Positions 25,331-35,216 are shown, numbered from the stretch's first letter. The stretch: 64,000 nucleotides of DNA from Deltaproteobacteria bacterium (GCA_017303575.1 JAFLCL010000008.1:1-64000); one strand, 5' to 3'. The notes: generated by a model from the sequence alone, not told the origin. Made by a program: numbers and translations.

Positions 25331-27010
25331 TCACTCCCAGATCACCTTCTTCTTGGCCTCGAACCAGCCCGGGATCTTGGCCTTGATGCTCTCTTCGATC
25401 TTGGTGCGCTTGATCTTCATGGTCGGCGTGAGGAAGCCGTTCTCGATCGTCCACGGCTCCTTCGCGATCACGAGGAACTGCATCTGCTCGTAGCCCGAGA
25501 CCTCGCCGTTCACCTTGTCGAGCAGCTGGCCGAGCTGCTTCTCGATGTCGGGCTTGGCGGCGTCGGTGAGCTTCTTGCGGATCTCCTCGCCGAGCACGAC
25601 GTACGCGAACGCCGCGGGCTCGCCCACACCGCTCACGCACGAGAGCTCGAGCAGCGGGTGCTCGTTCAAGCGGTTCTCGATCGGCGCGGGCGCGACGTAC
25701 TTGCCCTTCGCCGTCTTGAACAGCTCCTTCACGCGACCCGTGATCTTCAGCAGACCTTCGCTGGTGCGCTCGCCGCGATCACCGGTCTTGAAGAACTTGT
25801 CCTCGGTGAACGCCTCCTTCGTGAGATCGGGCGCGTTGTAGTAGCCCGTCATCGTGCCCGGGCTCTTGATGAGGATCTCGCCCTCCTCGCTGATCTTCAC
25901 CTCGACGCCCTCGTGCGGGACGCCGACGTAGCCGACCTTGCTGAAGCCGGGCTTCGAGAGGTGCGAGTACGCGAAGTCCTCCGTCATCGCGTAGCCCTCC
26001 ATGAGGTTGAGGCCGAGGCGGCGGTACCACGCGATGAGCTCCGCGGGGATCGGCGCCGAGCCCGAGCCCGCGAGGCGCACGTGCTCGAGGCCGAGGCCCG
26101 TGAGGATCTTCTTCCCGATGATCCCCTTCACGATCGGGATCGAGAGGAGGAAGTCGAGGCGGCCCGGCGGCATCTTCACGAACACGCCCTGCTGGAACTT
26201 GAGCCAGAGGCGCGGCACCGAGAGGAAGAGCGTGGGCTTGGCGCGGTTGAGATCCTTCACGAAGGTGTCGAGCGCCTCCGCGAAGAACACGTGACCACCG
26301 CCGACGAGCGTCGCGGCCTCGATGTAGGCACGCTCGAACACGTGGGCGAGCGGGAGGTACGAGAGCACGCGCTCGTTCTCGGTGATCTCGACGCCCCTCA
26401 CGATGCCCTCGCTCGCGACGGAGATGCGCCCGAACGTGTGCATCACGCCCTTGGGCCGTCCCGTCGAGCCCGACGTGTAGATGAGCATCGCGAGGTCGTC
26501 GGGGTCGCGGAGGATGCGACCCTTGAGAGGCTCGGTCTTGCCGACGATCTCGTCCCACTTGGGAAAGTCGGTCTTGGGCGCGAGGGGGAACGCGACCTTG
26601 TGCAGCGAGTCCGCGACGCCCTTCTGCTGGTCCTTCCAGGTGGGATCGAGCTTGCCGATGAAGATGGCCTTGGCGCCGCTGTGATCGAGCACGTAGCGGA
26701 TCGTCTCGGCGCTCTCGGTCGGGAAGATGGCGACGGTCGTGAAGCCGCCGATCCAGATCGCGAGCTCGGCGATGAAGAAGTGCGCGCAGTTCTTCGAGAG
26801 CATCGCGACGCGATCGCCCTTCTCGAGACCGAGCGACTGGAGGTTTGCGGCCATGCGTCGGGCCTGATCGAGCGTCTGGCCCCACGTGTAGTCTTCGACC
26901 TTGTCGCCGCCCGTGGGCTGCGTGAGGTAGACGCGATCGCGCCACTGCTCCTCGTGGTCGTACACGTGCTCGAGGATCGACTTCTTCGCCTTCATCTCAT
27001 CGGCCTTCAT
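25331..27010 (-). CDS. Long-chain acyl-CoA synthetase (AMP-binding)
   Basis: About 559 residues. It adenylates fatty acids and transfers them to CoA. Motifs present are LIYTSGSTGRPKGVMHTFGR (P-loop), SYLPLAHVFERAY and EGYAMTEDFAYSH (the GYxxTE-type motif), FKTGDRGE, and RVKELFKTAKGKYVAPAPIE with the L-motif linker and the catalytic domain lysine region near the end (TPTMKIKRTKIEE). These match the FadD15/long-chain branch rather than the benzoate branch encoded at 11967. The ATG at 27010 is one of several possible starts, with another at 26995 and a TTG at 27061. It follows sppA on the same strand after 63 bases, so they may be co-transcribed. Confidence 0.9.
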   Translation of the reverse strand: MKADEMKAKKSILEHVYDHEEQWRDRVYLTQPTGGDKVEDYTWGQTLDQARRMAANLQSLGLEKGDRVAMLSKNCAHFFIAELAIWIGGFTTVAIFPTESAETIRYVLDHSGAKAIFIGKLDPTWKDQQKGVADSLHKVAFPLAPKTDFPKWDEIVGKTEPLKGRILRDPDDLAMLIYTSGSTGRPKGVMHTFGRISVASEGIVRGVEITENERVLSYLPLAHVFERAYIEAATLVGGGHVFFAEALDTFVKDLNRAKPTLFLSVPRLWLKFQQGVFVKMPPGRLDFLLSIPIVKGIIGKKILTGLGLEHVRLAGSGSAPIPAELIAWYRRLGLNLMEGYAMTEDFAYSHLSKPGFSKVGYVGVPHEGVEVKISEEGEILIKSPGTMTGYYNAPDLTKEAFTEDKFFKTGDRGERTSEGLLKITGRVKELFKTAKGKYVAPAPIENRLNEHPLLELSCVSGVGEPAAFAYVVLGEEIRKKLTDAAKPDIEKQLGQLLDKVNGEVSGYEQMQFLVIAKEPWTIENGFLTPTMKIKRTKIEESIKAKIPGWFEAKKKVIWE

Positions 27011-27073
27011 GCCGCCGAGGAGACCCGAGAACGTCGAGGAATTCAATGACTGCGCGCGCAACCGTCGACGGGC

Positions 27074-28783
27074 TCACTCGATGCGCGGGAGATCGACGGC
27101 GTAGGCGAGCACGCGCTCGCTCGGGCTCGCAGCGAGGCGCGCGAAGGCGGCGACGTCGGGATCGAGCCCGTCGAGGAGCGCGTGCAGCGTCGCGCGCGCC
27201 TTCTCGGTGGCGGGATCGAGCGGCGCCTCGTCACCACCGCTGGGCCACACGAGCGCAGGCTCGAGGTGCGCGACGCCGGACCTCGTGCGCGCCTCCTCGA
27301 GGGCCTCGCGCAGGCCGCCGAGCTTGTCCACGAGGCCGTGCGTGTGCGCGTCCTTGCCCGTCCACACGCGGCCGCGGGCGACGGCGTGGACCGCGTCGCG
27401 CGTCATCCTGCGGCCGCGGCCTACGATCTCGAGGAAGCGGTCGTAGAAGGCCTGGATGCCTCGCTCGGTGATCGCGTGCTCCTCCTCGGTCGCGGGGCGC
27501 GGGTTCACGAGGTAGTCGGCGTGCGGCGCGTTCTTCACGACCTCTGTGCGCAGGCCGACCTTGTCGAGCAGTCCGTCGAGCACCAGGCGCGCGCTGATCA
27601 CGCCGATCGATCCGGTGATGGTCGAGGGGCGCGCGAGGATCACGTGGGCGGGCGCGGCCAGGTAGTAGCCACCGCTCGCGGCGACGTCGCCGAACAGCGC
27701 GACCACGGGCTTCTTCTGCGCCAGCAGCTCGACCTCGCGGTGGATGCGCTCGCTCGCGAGGGCCGAGCCTCCGGGCGAGTCCACGTAGAGGACGACGGCG
27801 GCGACATCGCGGTCGCGCGTGAGCCGACGCAGCGTGGGCACGAGCTGATCGCGGCTCGCGGTGCCGGGCGCGCCGACCTCGCCGATCGCGCCGAGCACGG
27901 GGAGCACCGCCGTCACGCGCGAGGCGACGAACGGACGGAACAGCTTGCGCTCCGCGAACGCGAGGTAGGCAGGCGCACGCAGGAGGCGCTTGGGCGCGAT
28001 GCCATCCGGCACGAGCGCCGCGCGGAGCTCGTCGTCGTGCACCACCGCGTCGATCACACCGAGGTCTACCGCTTCCTCCGCGGTGACCATCGCGCGCTCG
28101 AAGAGGCTCCTCACGCGAGCTTCGTCGAAGCCCGGACGCTCGGCGAGCGCGTGCACGATCTCCGCTTCGATGCCGTCGATGAGCGCCTGCGTCTGCTCGC
28201 GCTGCGGCTCGGTCATCGACTCCTCGACCAAGCCCTCCACCGCGCTCTTGTACTCGGCGCGGCGGTGCACCTCGAGCGAGACTCCGAGCTTGGCGAGCAG
28301 CGGCTTGCCGTAGTTGCGCACCGACGCGAGGCCCGCCGCGCCGAGCGTGGCGTGACGTCCCACGAGCACGCGATCACAGGCGCTCGCGAGGAAGAGCTCA
28401 CGATGCCCGCCGCCCTCGGGCAGGTACGCCACGACTCGCTTGCCGCTGCGACGAACACGCCCGAGCGCCTCGCGCAGGTCGGTGAGCACCGACCAGCCGG
28501 CGGCGAGCGTGGGGATCTCGATCAGCACACCCTCGACGCGACGATCCTTCTCGAGCGCGTCGGTGAGATCGAGCAGGCGCGACAGCGGCGAGGCCTCCGC
28601 CTGACGCGCGCCCGGGATCCAGCGCGTCCAGAACGGACGCAGGCGCGGGACCGCGACGACGCGGCGACGAAGCCTCACGTGCACCCATCGCGCACGCCGG
28701 CCCGCGAGCGCCCGACGCGCGAAGAAGAACGGCGCGCGGAGCAGCGCCACGAGGTTCCACAGCAGCGCGAAGACGAAACGCAT
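27074..28783 (-). CDS. sppA: Signal peptide peptidase SppA, long form
   Basis: About 569 residues, the 67-kDa type with two tandem ClpP-like S49 domains. The N-terminus MRFVFALLWNLVALL is a membrane anchor. The catalytic lysine lies in the first domain (AEYKSAVEGL, Lys179) and the catalytic serine in the second (DVAASGGYYLAA, Ser370), as in E. coli SppA, where a dyad degrades leftover signal peptides in the membrane. The start at ATG 28783 is preferred over a TTG five codons upstream. It is divergent from mglB, with about 130 bp between, and lies ahead of an acyl-CoA ligase gene. Confidence 0.92.
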   Translation of the reverse strand: MRFVFALLWNLVALLRAPFFFARRALAGRRARWVHVRLRRRVVAVPRLRPFWTRWIPGARQAEASPLSRLLDLTDALEKDRRVEGVLIEIPTLAAGWSVLTDLREALGRVRRSGKRVVAYLPEGGGHRELFLASACDRVLVGRHATLGAAGLASVRNYGKPLLAKLGVSLEVHRRAEYKSAVEGLVEESMTEPQREQTQALIDGIEAEIVHALAERPGFDEARVRSLFERAMVTAEEAVDLGVIDAVVHDDELRAALVPDGIAPKRLLRAPAYLAFAERKLFRPFVASRVTAVLPVLGAIGEVGAPGTASRDQLVPTLRRLTRDRDVAAVVLYVDSPGGSALASERIHREVELLAQKKPVVALFGDVAASGGYYLAAPAHVILARPSTITGSIGVISARLVLDGLLDKVGLRTEVVKNAPHADYLVNPRPATEEEHAITERGIQAFYDRFLEIVGRGRRMTRDAVHAVARGRVWTGKDAHTHGLVDKLGGLREALEEARTRSGVAHLEPALVWPSGGDEAPLDPATEKARATLHALLDGLDPDVAAFARLAASPSERVLAYAVDLPRIE

Positions 28784-28913
28784 CCATGCAGGATGCAAGG
28801 GCGACGCCTCGCCGTCAGCCGCCCGTTCGGCGGTGCCGCGCCGTCACCAAACGCCCCTTTACCGCTCGTTCGGATCGGTGGTACCTACGATGCCGCGCGC
28901 ACGGCGTGGGCCG

Positions 28914-29441
28914 ATGGCCACCGAGCCGAAGCGCGTGTTCGGTTCTCTCGAGGAGCTCATGACGAACCCGCAGATGGTCATGTACGAGGAGGAGTTCAAC
29001 CAGATCCAGGCGATCGTCGTTCGCTTGGTGAAGGAGGCGAACGCCCGCGTCGTGTTCGTGATCGACAAGAACGGTCAGGAGATCGCGAAGGCGGGCGAGA
29101 CCGACCAGCTCGACACGACCAGCCTGGCCTCGCTCACCGCCGGCAACATCGCGGCCACGGGCGGCATGGCGAAGCTGCTCCGCGAGAACGAGTTCACGAC
29201 GCAGTTCCACGAGGGCGAGCGCGCGAACATCCACATCCAGATCGTGGGCAACCGCGTCATCCTCGTCGTCATCTTCGACAGCAAGACGAGCCTCGGCCTG
29301 GTCCGCCTACGCGTGAAGAAGGCGAGCGAGGAGCTCAACAGCATCTTCGAGGCGCTGCTCCGCAAGGTTCAGGATCCGAACCGCGAGACGCCCTTCGCCG
29401 AGATCACGGACGACGACATCGACAACCTCTTTAATGATTGA
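28914..29441 (+). CDS. mglB: MglB, GTPase-activating protein for MglA (roadblock/LC7)
   Basis: About 175 residues. [20 protein letters not shown] starts the roadblock/LC7 fold; [60 protein letters not shown] and [20 protein letters not shown] match Myxococcus MglB almost position by position, as does the end [13 protein letters not shown]. MglB dimers stimulate GTP hydrolysis by MglA and set the lagging pole during gliding and twitching. Compared with the Myxococcus protein there is an N-terminal extension ([19 protein letters not shown]); an ATG at 28890 would extend it by eight more residues. It is followed by mglA after 11 bases. Confidence 0.95.
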   Translation: MATEPKRVFGSLEELMTNPQMVMYEEEFNQIQAIVVRLVKEANARVVFVIDKNGQEIAKAGETDQLDTTSLASLTAGNIAATGGMAKLLRENEFTTQFHEGERANIHIQIVGNRVILVVIFDSKTSLGLVRLRVKKASEELNSIFEALLRKVQDPNRETPFAEITDDDIDNLFND

Positions 29442-29452
29442 GGGGGGCTGCC

Positions 29453-30043
29453 ATGTCGTTCATCAACGTCCTGTCCCGCGAGATCAACTGCAAGATCGTC
29501 TACTACGGGCCCGGCTTGTGCGGGAAGACGACGAACCTTCAGTACATCTACAACAAGACCAACCCCGACGCGAAAGGCAAGATGATCAGCCTCGCGACGG
29601 AGACCGAGCGAACGCTCTTCTTCGACTTCCTCCCGCTCGCGCTCGGTGAGATCCGCGGCTTCAAGACGCGCTTCCACCTCTACACGGTGCCCGGTCAGGT
29701 CTTCTACGACGCGAGCCGCAAGCTCATCCTCAAGGGCGTCGATGGGGTGGTGTTCGTCGCCGACTCGCAGATCGCGCGTACCGAAGCGAACCTCGAGTCG
29801 CTCGAGAACCTGCGTACGAACCTCGCGGAGCAGGGCTACTCGCTCGACAAGCTCCCGTACGTCATCCAGTACAACAAGCGCGACATGCCGAGCGTCGCGC
29901 CGGTCGAGGAGCTGCGTGAGCTCCTCAACCCGAACAAGGTGCCGGACTTCGAGGGCGTGGCGTCCACGGGCGTCGGCGTGTTCGAGACGCTGAAGGCCGT
30001 CGCGAAGCTCGTCCTCACCGAGGTCAAGCGCCAGGCCGGCTGA
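29453..30043 (+). CDS. mglA: MglA, Ras-like polarity GTPase
   Basis: A 196-residue small GTPase. The P-loop is GPGLCGKT (19-26) in the context [20 protein letters not shown], diagnostic for MglA. Switch regions show [20 protein letters not shown], where the usual DxxG is replaced by TVPG as in all MglA. The base-recognition motif is YNKRDMP. MglA-GTP at the leading pole directs cell polarity and motility in myxobacteria. AGGGGGGC precedes the ATG by a few bases and mglB ends 11 bases upstream, so the two form the standard mglBA operon. A hairpin terminator follows at 30075-30093. Confidence 0.97.
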   Translation: MSFINVLSREINCKIVYYGPGLCGKTTNLQYIYNKTNPDAKGKMISLATETERTLFFDFLPLALGEIRGFKTRFHLYTVPGQVFYDASRKLILKGVDGVVFVADSQIARTEANLESLENLRTNLAEQGYSLDKLPYVIQYNKRDMPSVAPVEELRELLNPNKVPDFEGVASTGVGVFETLKAVAKLVLTEVKRQAG

Positions 30044-30074
30044 GCTCGCGCGGTAGGACACGCGACGCGACTCG

Positions 30075-30093
30075 AGGGCCCTTCAGGGGCCCT
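30075..30093 (+). terminator. Terminator after mglA
   Basis: AGGGCCC (30075-30081) pairs with GGGCCCT (30087-30093) around TTCAG and is followed by GTTTCGTT. It lies 31 bases after the mglA stop in a convergent gap, so it may serve both directions. Confidence 0.7.
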
Positions 30094-30144
30094 GTTTCGT
30101 TCCGTCGCTGTCCCGTTGCGCGTGCGGTTCTTCCGTTGCGTCGG

Positions 30145-32652
30145 TCAGTCTGGGCCCGTCGCGCACACGCGATCGAGGCACATCAGCTCGGCGCCTTCGC
30201 AGCAGTCGGCGATGGTCGCGCACGGCTCGCCCTCGACGCGGCACGCCGGTGGCGGTGCGCAGTACGCCGTCGTCATCGCGACGTTGTTCATGGTGCGGCA
30301 CTCGGTGAACGCGGTGGACGCGCGAGGCGGCGGATCGACCTGCGACCAGTACATGCGTGTGGTGTCGAGGGGCAGCGTCATCGGCACCACGATGCGGAGG
30401 CTCTCCACCTCGCCGGGCAAGAGGCGCCGCGTCGTCATGCCGGTCGCGATGGGTGCACGCGGCGGCATCGTGCTCAGCACGTGCACGGGGATCCCGGCCG
30501 GAGCACCGAGCCGGCCGAGGTTCGCGACGCGGACGAAGAACGCCGTCTCCGTCATGCAGGTCGTGACGTCGAACCGCATCTCGAGGATCACGAGATCGGG
30601 CGCGTCGAAGAGGCCACCGAGCTGCGTGTTCTGGCGGAACGAGTTGAGCTCCGCGACCTCCCAGTTGCGGTCCTCGCGCGCGGGCACGCCGAGCTCTTCG
30701 TCGCGATCCGTCACGTGGTAGGTGTGCTGCGGCCACTGACGGCGCGTGCGGACCCACGAGCCGGAGGCGCTGCCGATCACACGCAGGCCGTGCTGTCCGG
30801 GGGAGCCGTCGCGGCAGCGGCGACCGCCGTAGTCGTTGCTCACGGCGACGATCTCCGCGCGATCGTCGGCATCGACGTCGACGACGATCGGGTACTCCCA
30901 GAGCGTCGCCGTCGTGTTGCAGAGCTCGAGGCGAGGCATGCCCGAGCTGCCCTCGTAGACGCGGACGTACTCCTCGTCGCTGTAGATGATCTCCGCGCTG
31001 CCGTCGCCCTCGAAGTCGAAGACGCTCGATCCCGTGGTGCGCGACGAGAGATCACGCGTGTCCTGCATCCACTTCGGTCGACCGGTGTCCTCGAACGCCG
31101 CGTAGCCGTAGCCGCCTGCGGTCGCGATCTCGGGGAGGCCGTCGCCATCGAAGTCCGCGATCGTCGGAGGGCCTCCGCCCTGCGCGCCCATCAAGGTCAC
31201 ACGCCCCTGGTTCACGTCGATGGGTCCCCACGCGCGCGTGCCGTCCTCGCCGTTCATCGCGTGGATCGCGTGCGTGGCCGTGTGGACCATGACGACCTCG
31301 GGGCGACCGTCGCCGTCGATGTCGGCGATCGCGGGGTATCCGTCCGGCACGTCGGTGCGCTCCCACAGCACGCTGCCGTCGTGGTGGTACGCGGCGTTGC
31401 CGCCCACCAGCTCGAGGTCACCGTCCTCGTCGAGATCGGCCATCGTCACGAAGTCGCCGCCTGCGGAGAGCGCCGTCGAGTCGCGCGCAGGGATCGAGAA
31501 GACATCGGTGCCGTCGAGGTGAACGACCTGGTAGCGCACGGCGATCTCGGGCGTGCCATCGCCGTCCATGTCGCCGACGACGGGCGCCGAGTAGCCGCAG
31601 TCCACCGAACCGAAGCGACGCAGCACGGCGCCATCGGAGCCGATCACGAGGAGATCACCGGCCTCGCCGTCGGTCGGCCCCGTGCCGCCGACCGCCTCGG
31701 AGCACGTGACGATCTCGGGGCCGGGGGACGTCGGGTCGAGCTCCGCGATCGCGATGCCCGCGCCAGCATTGGTGCGGTAGCTGGGCGCGGCCGTGGGCCA
31801 GAGGCGCCGACCATCCGAGCCGCGCACGGCGCGCAGCACGCCGTCTCGCCAATAGGTGCCGTCGTTCGCGAACGAGTGGAAGACGATCTCGGGGATGTCG
31901 TCGCGATCGACGTCACCGTCGTCGTCGTCGTCGGTGAGGCTCCCGACCGCAGGCGAAGCCATCACTTGATCGTGCGAAGCCTCGACGTCTGCATCACCGG
32001 TCCAGCTCCACTCGGTCACCGGATCGAAGACGCCCGGCGGAGGACGCACTTCGCACACCTCCGTCATGACCTCGGGCAAGCAGCGGCCGAGTGAGGGCTC
32101 GCAGTACTGATCGGCAGCGCAGGGGCGACGCGGATTGCAGGTGTCGCCCGGCGTGACGCAGCCACCGATGAGGCAGACGTCTCCTTCCGCACAACACTCT
32201 TCGGTGGCGCCTGAGCCGCAGGGCGGGACGCCGCCACCGCAGACGATGCGGCACTCGCCCAGCTCGCAGCGCTGCCCCGCGGCGCAGCACGTGTCGCCGC
32301 ACGCGAAGTCCTCCGCGCAGCAGCCCTCACCCGTGCAGGTCTGGCCTTCGGTGCAGCACTCGTCCTCGCAGCTCCGCACCGTCGGGCACACCCAGGCGTC
32401 GGGGTCCTCGCGCCACGCATCTTCGAAGAGGAACGGCGCGTCGAGGCCTTCGATCACGACAGCGTCGGGAGGCACCGCGCATCGCCCATCGATGCACGCG
32501 CGGCCGCCGCTGCACTCGGACGACGTCGTGCACTCGGGCCCCGTCGGCGGTGGCTCGCCGCCGCAGCCGAGGGCGAGGGTCGCGAGCATGGCGGCCGCGA
32601 AGCAAGGAGCGAGTCGATGAATCGACGAACGGCGTGAAAGCATCCACGCCAT
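30145..32652 (-). CDS. Cys-rich lipoprotein with VCBS/FG-GAP beta-propeller
   Basis: About 835 residues. The start MAWMLSRRSSIHRLAPCFAA leads to lipobox ALGC. Residues about 25-190 are extremely Cys-rich (CEDECCTEGQTCTGEGCC and the related FACGDTCCAAGQRC), probably a string of small disulfide knots. A beta-propeller follows with blades bearing VCBS loops: GDMDGDGTPEIAVR, ADIDGDGRPEVVM and ADFDGDGLPEIA. The C-terminal section (VILEMRFDVTTCMTETAFFV then RVANLGRLGAPAGIPV) resembles a CARDB adhesion domain. Such modular architecture is typical of large myxobacterial surface proteins. The start could also be the ATG three codons downstream. It is convergent with mglA. Confidence 0.82.
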   Translation of the reverse strand: MAWMLSRRSSIHRLAPCFAAAMLATLALGCGGEPPPTGPECTTSSECSGGRACIDGRCAVPPDAVVIEGLDAPFLFEDAWREDPDAWVCPTVRSCEDECCTEGQTCTGEGCCAEDFACGDTCCAAGQRCELGECRIVCGGGVPPCGSGATEECCAEGDVCLIGGCVTPGDTCNPRRPCAADQYCEPSLGRCLPEVMTEVCEVRPPPGVFDPVTEWSWTGDADVEASHDQVMASPAVGSLTDDDDDGDVDRDDIPEIVFHSFANDGTYWRDGVLRAVRGSDGRRLWPTAAPSYRTNAGAGIAIAELDPTSPGPEIVTCSEAVGGTGPTDGEAGDLLVIGSDGAVLRRFGSVDCGYSAPVVGDMDGDGTPEIAVRYQVVHLDGTDVFSIPARDSTALSAGGDFVTMADLDEDGDLELVGGNAAYHHDGSVLWERTDVPDGYPAIADIDGDGRPEVVMVHTATHAIHAMNGEDGTRAWGPIDVNQGRVTLMGAQGGGPPTIADFDGDGLPEIATAGGYGYAAFEDTGRPKWMQDTRDLSSRTTGSSVFDFEGDGSAEIIYSDEEYVRVYEGSSGMPRLELCNTTATLWEYPIVVDVDADDRAEIVAVSNDYGGRRCRDGSPGQHGLRVIGSASGSWVRTRRQWPQHTYHVTDRDEELGVPAREDRNWEVAELNSFRQNTQLGGLFDAPDLVILEMRFDVTTCMTETAFFVRVANLGRLGAPAGIPVHVLSTMPPRAPIATGMTTRRLLPGEVESLRIVVPMTLPLDTTRMYWSQVDPPPRASTAFTECRTMNNVAMTTAYCAPPPACRVEGEPCATIADCCEGAELMCLDRVCATGPD

Positions 32653-32689
32653 GGTCGAAGGTGCCACCCAGAGCGTCAAGCGTTCCGCA

Positions 32690-33481
32690 TCAAGCAGGCG
32701 CGTCGATCGCTTCGCGCACCTCGTCGCGAAGTGTGGCGAGAACGCCCAGCTCCTTCGGGAGATCACGCAGGCGCGCGCGCGCTGCGTCGCGCTCTCCGCG
32801 CTTGGCATCGAAGAGCGCACGCACCAGCGAGACCTCGCGCCTCGCTTCGTCGTCGTCTGCGTCGCGCTCCGCCGCGTCGAGCCACGCAGCGACCGAATCG
32901 CTCGGGAGCCCCGCGCGCAACGTCGCGTGCGCGAGCCTCACGTGCAGGCGCGGCAGCATCGCGCTGCGATCGAGCACCTTCTGGAAGCTCACCACGGCCT
33001 CGACGTGATCGCCCGCGAGGTAGGACGCGTTCGCGTAGCCGACGAGCGTCGCGAGGGGCGGCTCGCCTTCCCATGCGTCGAGCGCACGGCGGTAGGCATC
33101 ACGGGCCTCGCGCGGGTGACCCGCCTCGTCGGCCACCATCGCGCGACGTGCATGCAGATCCGCGGGCGCGCCGAGCACGCGTAGGGGCCACGCCCCATCC
33201 AGCCGCTCCGCGAGGCGCTTGCCGCGATCGCCGGTCTTGCTCGCCCGGATCGCGAGCGCGTCGCGATCGAAGGCCTCGCGTGAACGACGCGAGAGCGATG
33301 GGGCCGCCACGTAGAGGGCGAGGAACGCCCCCGCGACCACGAGCGCGACGGAATACGGGAGATGCGCCCCGTACAGCAGCGCCGCGGACGTCAGCACCGA
33401 GATCGGGATGAGGAGATGGTGACGACCGTCGGGCACGGGAGCGCCCGGGCCCTGGTTCCGACGCGTTCGTTCGCTCGCCAC
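32690..33481 (-). CDS. TPR-like protein with two N-terminal membrane segments
   Basis: About 263 residues from a GTG start. After a basic stretch, two hydrophobic segments (HLLIPISVLTSAALLYGA and SVALVVAGAFLALYVAA) give a hairpin topology. The remaining part has helical repeats: ARRAMVADEAGHPREARDAY, LVGYANASYLAGDHVEAVVS and RLAHATLRAGLPSDSVAAWL, which fit tetratricopeptide repeats, then a charged helix. TPR domains mediate protein-protein contacts; here on the cytoplasmic face. It lies 37 bases upstream of the VCBS lipoprotein gene on the same strand and could be co-transcribed. Confidence 0.65.
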   Translation of the reverse strand: MASERTRRNQGPGAPVPDGRHHLLIPISVLTSAALLYGAHLPYSVALVVAGAFLALYVAAPSLSRRSREAFDRDALAIRASKTGDRGKRLAERLDGAWPLRVLGAPADLHARRAMVADEAGHPREARDAYRRALDAWEGEPPLATLVGYANASYLAGDHVEAVVSFQKVLDRSAMLPRLHVRLAHATLRAGLPSDSVAAWLDAAERDADDDEARREVSLVRALFDAKRGERDAARARLRDLPKELGVLATLRDEVREAIDAPA

Positions 33482-33611
33482 GGCGGGACCGTAGCCGTTC
33501 TCCCGGGCAGGAACGACACGGGAGAGGGGAGCGAGCTCGACGGACGCCGCGGACGCGGGCCCTCGTGTTCGCGATTGAGCGCGTGCGGCGCTTTTCCTAT
33601 GCTCGGGCACG

Positions 33612-34022
33612 ATGCACCGACACCGCACCCCCGCGTTCGTTCCCGCGACTCGCCGCGCGCTCGTGGGGATGGCCTCGGTGCTCGTCGCGGCGCTGATGAG
33701 CGCGGGCTGCGGGACCGACGAGCCGCCGGGTGAGGGCTACGAGATCGTCGGCTTCGTGGTCGAGTCGGTGGGCACCGGAGACGACGGTCCCCCGATCGCG
33801 GGCGCGATGGTCCGCTTCCAGGGCGACACTGGCCGCGCCGTCGAGGGGGTGAGCGAGAGCAACGGTCGCTACCGTCTGTTCGTCGTGTCGGACTCGCGGT
33901 TCGGACAGATCACAGCGAACGCCCCGGGGTTTCAGGAAGCGCGAGAGACGGTGTTCTTCGACTCGGCGTCGCGCCGCGTGGATCTCGTGCTCCCACGCGC
34001 AGGCGAGATGCCCGAGCCGTAG
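33612..34022 (+). CDS. Lipoprotein with carboxypeptidase-regulatory-like domain
   Basis: A 136-residue product. The signal peptide runs to the lipobox LMSAGC. The mature part is one Ig-like beta domain with GYEIVGFVVESV, PIAGAMVRFQGD, SESNGRYRLFVVSDSRFG and FQEARETVFFDSASRRVDLV, the pattern of the carboxypeptidase regulatory-like (CarboxypepD_reg) fold used as a spacer or anchoring module. It stands alone between the TPR gene (divergent, 130 bp) and the VWA gene (convergent). Function unknown. Confidence 0.72.
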   Translation: MHRHRTPAFVPATRRALVGMASVLVAALMSAGCGTDEPPGEGYEIVGFVVESVGTGDDGPPIAGAMVRFQGDTGRAVEGVSESNGRYRLFVVSDSRFGQITANAPGFQEARETVFFDSASRRVDLVLPRAGEMPEP

Positions 34023-34049
34023 GATCGACCGTTCGCCCGCGAGCGATCG

Positions 34050-35216
34050 CTAGCGGCGCACCTTCTCGGCGATCCACTGCGCGAGCTGTCCCGGCGTCAT
34101 CGCGCCGACGTGCGCGCCCACGTCGACGAGGCGCTGCGCGAGCGCGCGGTCGTACTGAGGCTCGGCGTGCTCGTCGAGCGCTGCGAGGCCGAGGAAGAGC
34201 GTGCCTTGCTGACAGAGCCCGCGCACGCGCGAGACGAGCACCTCGGGGCTGCCGCCCTCGTAGAAGTCGGTGATGAGCACCACGATCGCGCGCCGCGGCG
34301 ACTCGATGATCTCGCCCGCGTACTGCACGGCTTGTTGGATGTCGGTGCCTCCACCCAGCTGCACCTTCATCAAGAGCTCGACGGGATCGGTGACGTCCTG
34401 CGTGAGATCGACCACCGCCGTATCGAAGGCGATGAGGTGCGTCTTGATGCCGGGAAGGCCCCACAAGCACGCCGCAGTGACGGCGCTGTGGATGACCGAG
34501 CTCACCATCGAGCCCGACTGATCGACGACGAGGATCACCTGCCACTTGTCGAGGTGCTTCTTCGTGCGCGCGAAGAAGAAGGTCTTCTCGAGCAGGATGC
34601 GTCGCGCCTTGGGATCCCAGCGACGAAGGTTCGCGCGCAGCGTGCGCTTGAAGTCGAAGTTGCGCGCGCTCTTGAGGAGCGAGCGGCGGCGCCGATCGAG
34701 CGTGCCGCCGAAGGCCTGCCTGACCTCGCGCGCGAGCTTCTTCATCAGCTCTTCGACCACGCGCTGGACGAGCTTGCGCGCCGCGGCGAGCACCTCGGGG
34801 CTCATCAGGTGCTTGGTGCGGAGGACCGCACCGAGCAGCGCCTCGTTGGGCTGCACCCGCTCGAGCACGTCCGGGTTGGTGACGACCTCGTCGATCTGGA
34901 AGCGCTCGACAGCGTCCTGCTCGAGGCGCTCGATCGTCTCCTTCGGGAACAGCCGGTGGACCTCGTTGATCCAGTCGGGGACCGAGAGCTGTGACGGATC
35001 GAGCGAGCCGGTTCGATCGTCGCTCTTGCTCGCGTTGCCGCCGCGTCCGCGGATGTCGCGCTCACCGAGTGAGCCCTCGCGGCCGTAGAGCCACTCGAGC
35101 GCGGCGTCCATGCCCGCTGCGTCTCCACCGAGCCCGCCGAGCGAATCACCCGCCTCGCCGAGCACGAGCCGCCAGCGCACGAGCGGTGGGAGCGCGGGGC
35201 CTTTCTCGTCGCTCAC
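34050..35216 (-). CDS. VWA-domain protein, YehP-like partner of the MoxR ATPase
   Basis: A 388-residue protein. The N-terminal half is helical and charged, with FGGTLDRRRRSLLKSARNFD and NFDFKRTLRANLRRWDPKAR before the VWA domain. The MIDAS metal site is VVDQSGSMVSS (DQSGSM at 232-237), with the later Thr in LGGGTDIQQA and Asp in VLITDFYEGG. The same architecture and length (about 380) is seen in E. coli YehP. VWA proteins of this class pair with MoxR AAA+ ATPases as chaperone-like metal or complex assembly factors. The GTG start overlaps the stop of the DUF5682 gene (GTGA), so it is the third gene of the MoxR-DUF5682-VWA operon. Confidence 0.88.
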   Translation of the reverse strand: MSDEKGPALPPLVRWRLVLGEAGDSLGGLGGDAAGMDAALEWLYGREGSLGERDIRGRGGNASKSDDRTGSLDPSQLSVPDWINEVHRLFPKETIERLEQDAVERFQIDEVVTNPDVLERVQPNEALLGAVLRTKHLMSPEVLAAARKLVQRVVEELMKKLAREVRQAFGGTLDRRRRSLLKSARNFDFKRTLRANLRRWDPKARRILLEKTFFFARTKKHLDKWQVILVVDQSGSMVSSVIHSAVTAACLWGLPGIKTHLIAFDTAVVDLTQDVTDPVELLMKVQLGGGTDIQQAVQYAGEIIESPRRAIVVLITDFYEGGSPEVLVSRVRGLCQQGTLFLGLAALDEHAEPQYDRALAQRLVDVGAHVGAMTPGQLAQWIAEKVRR

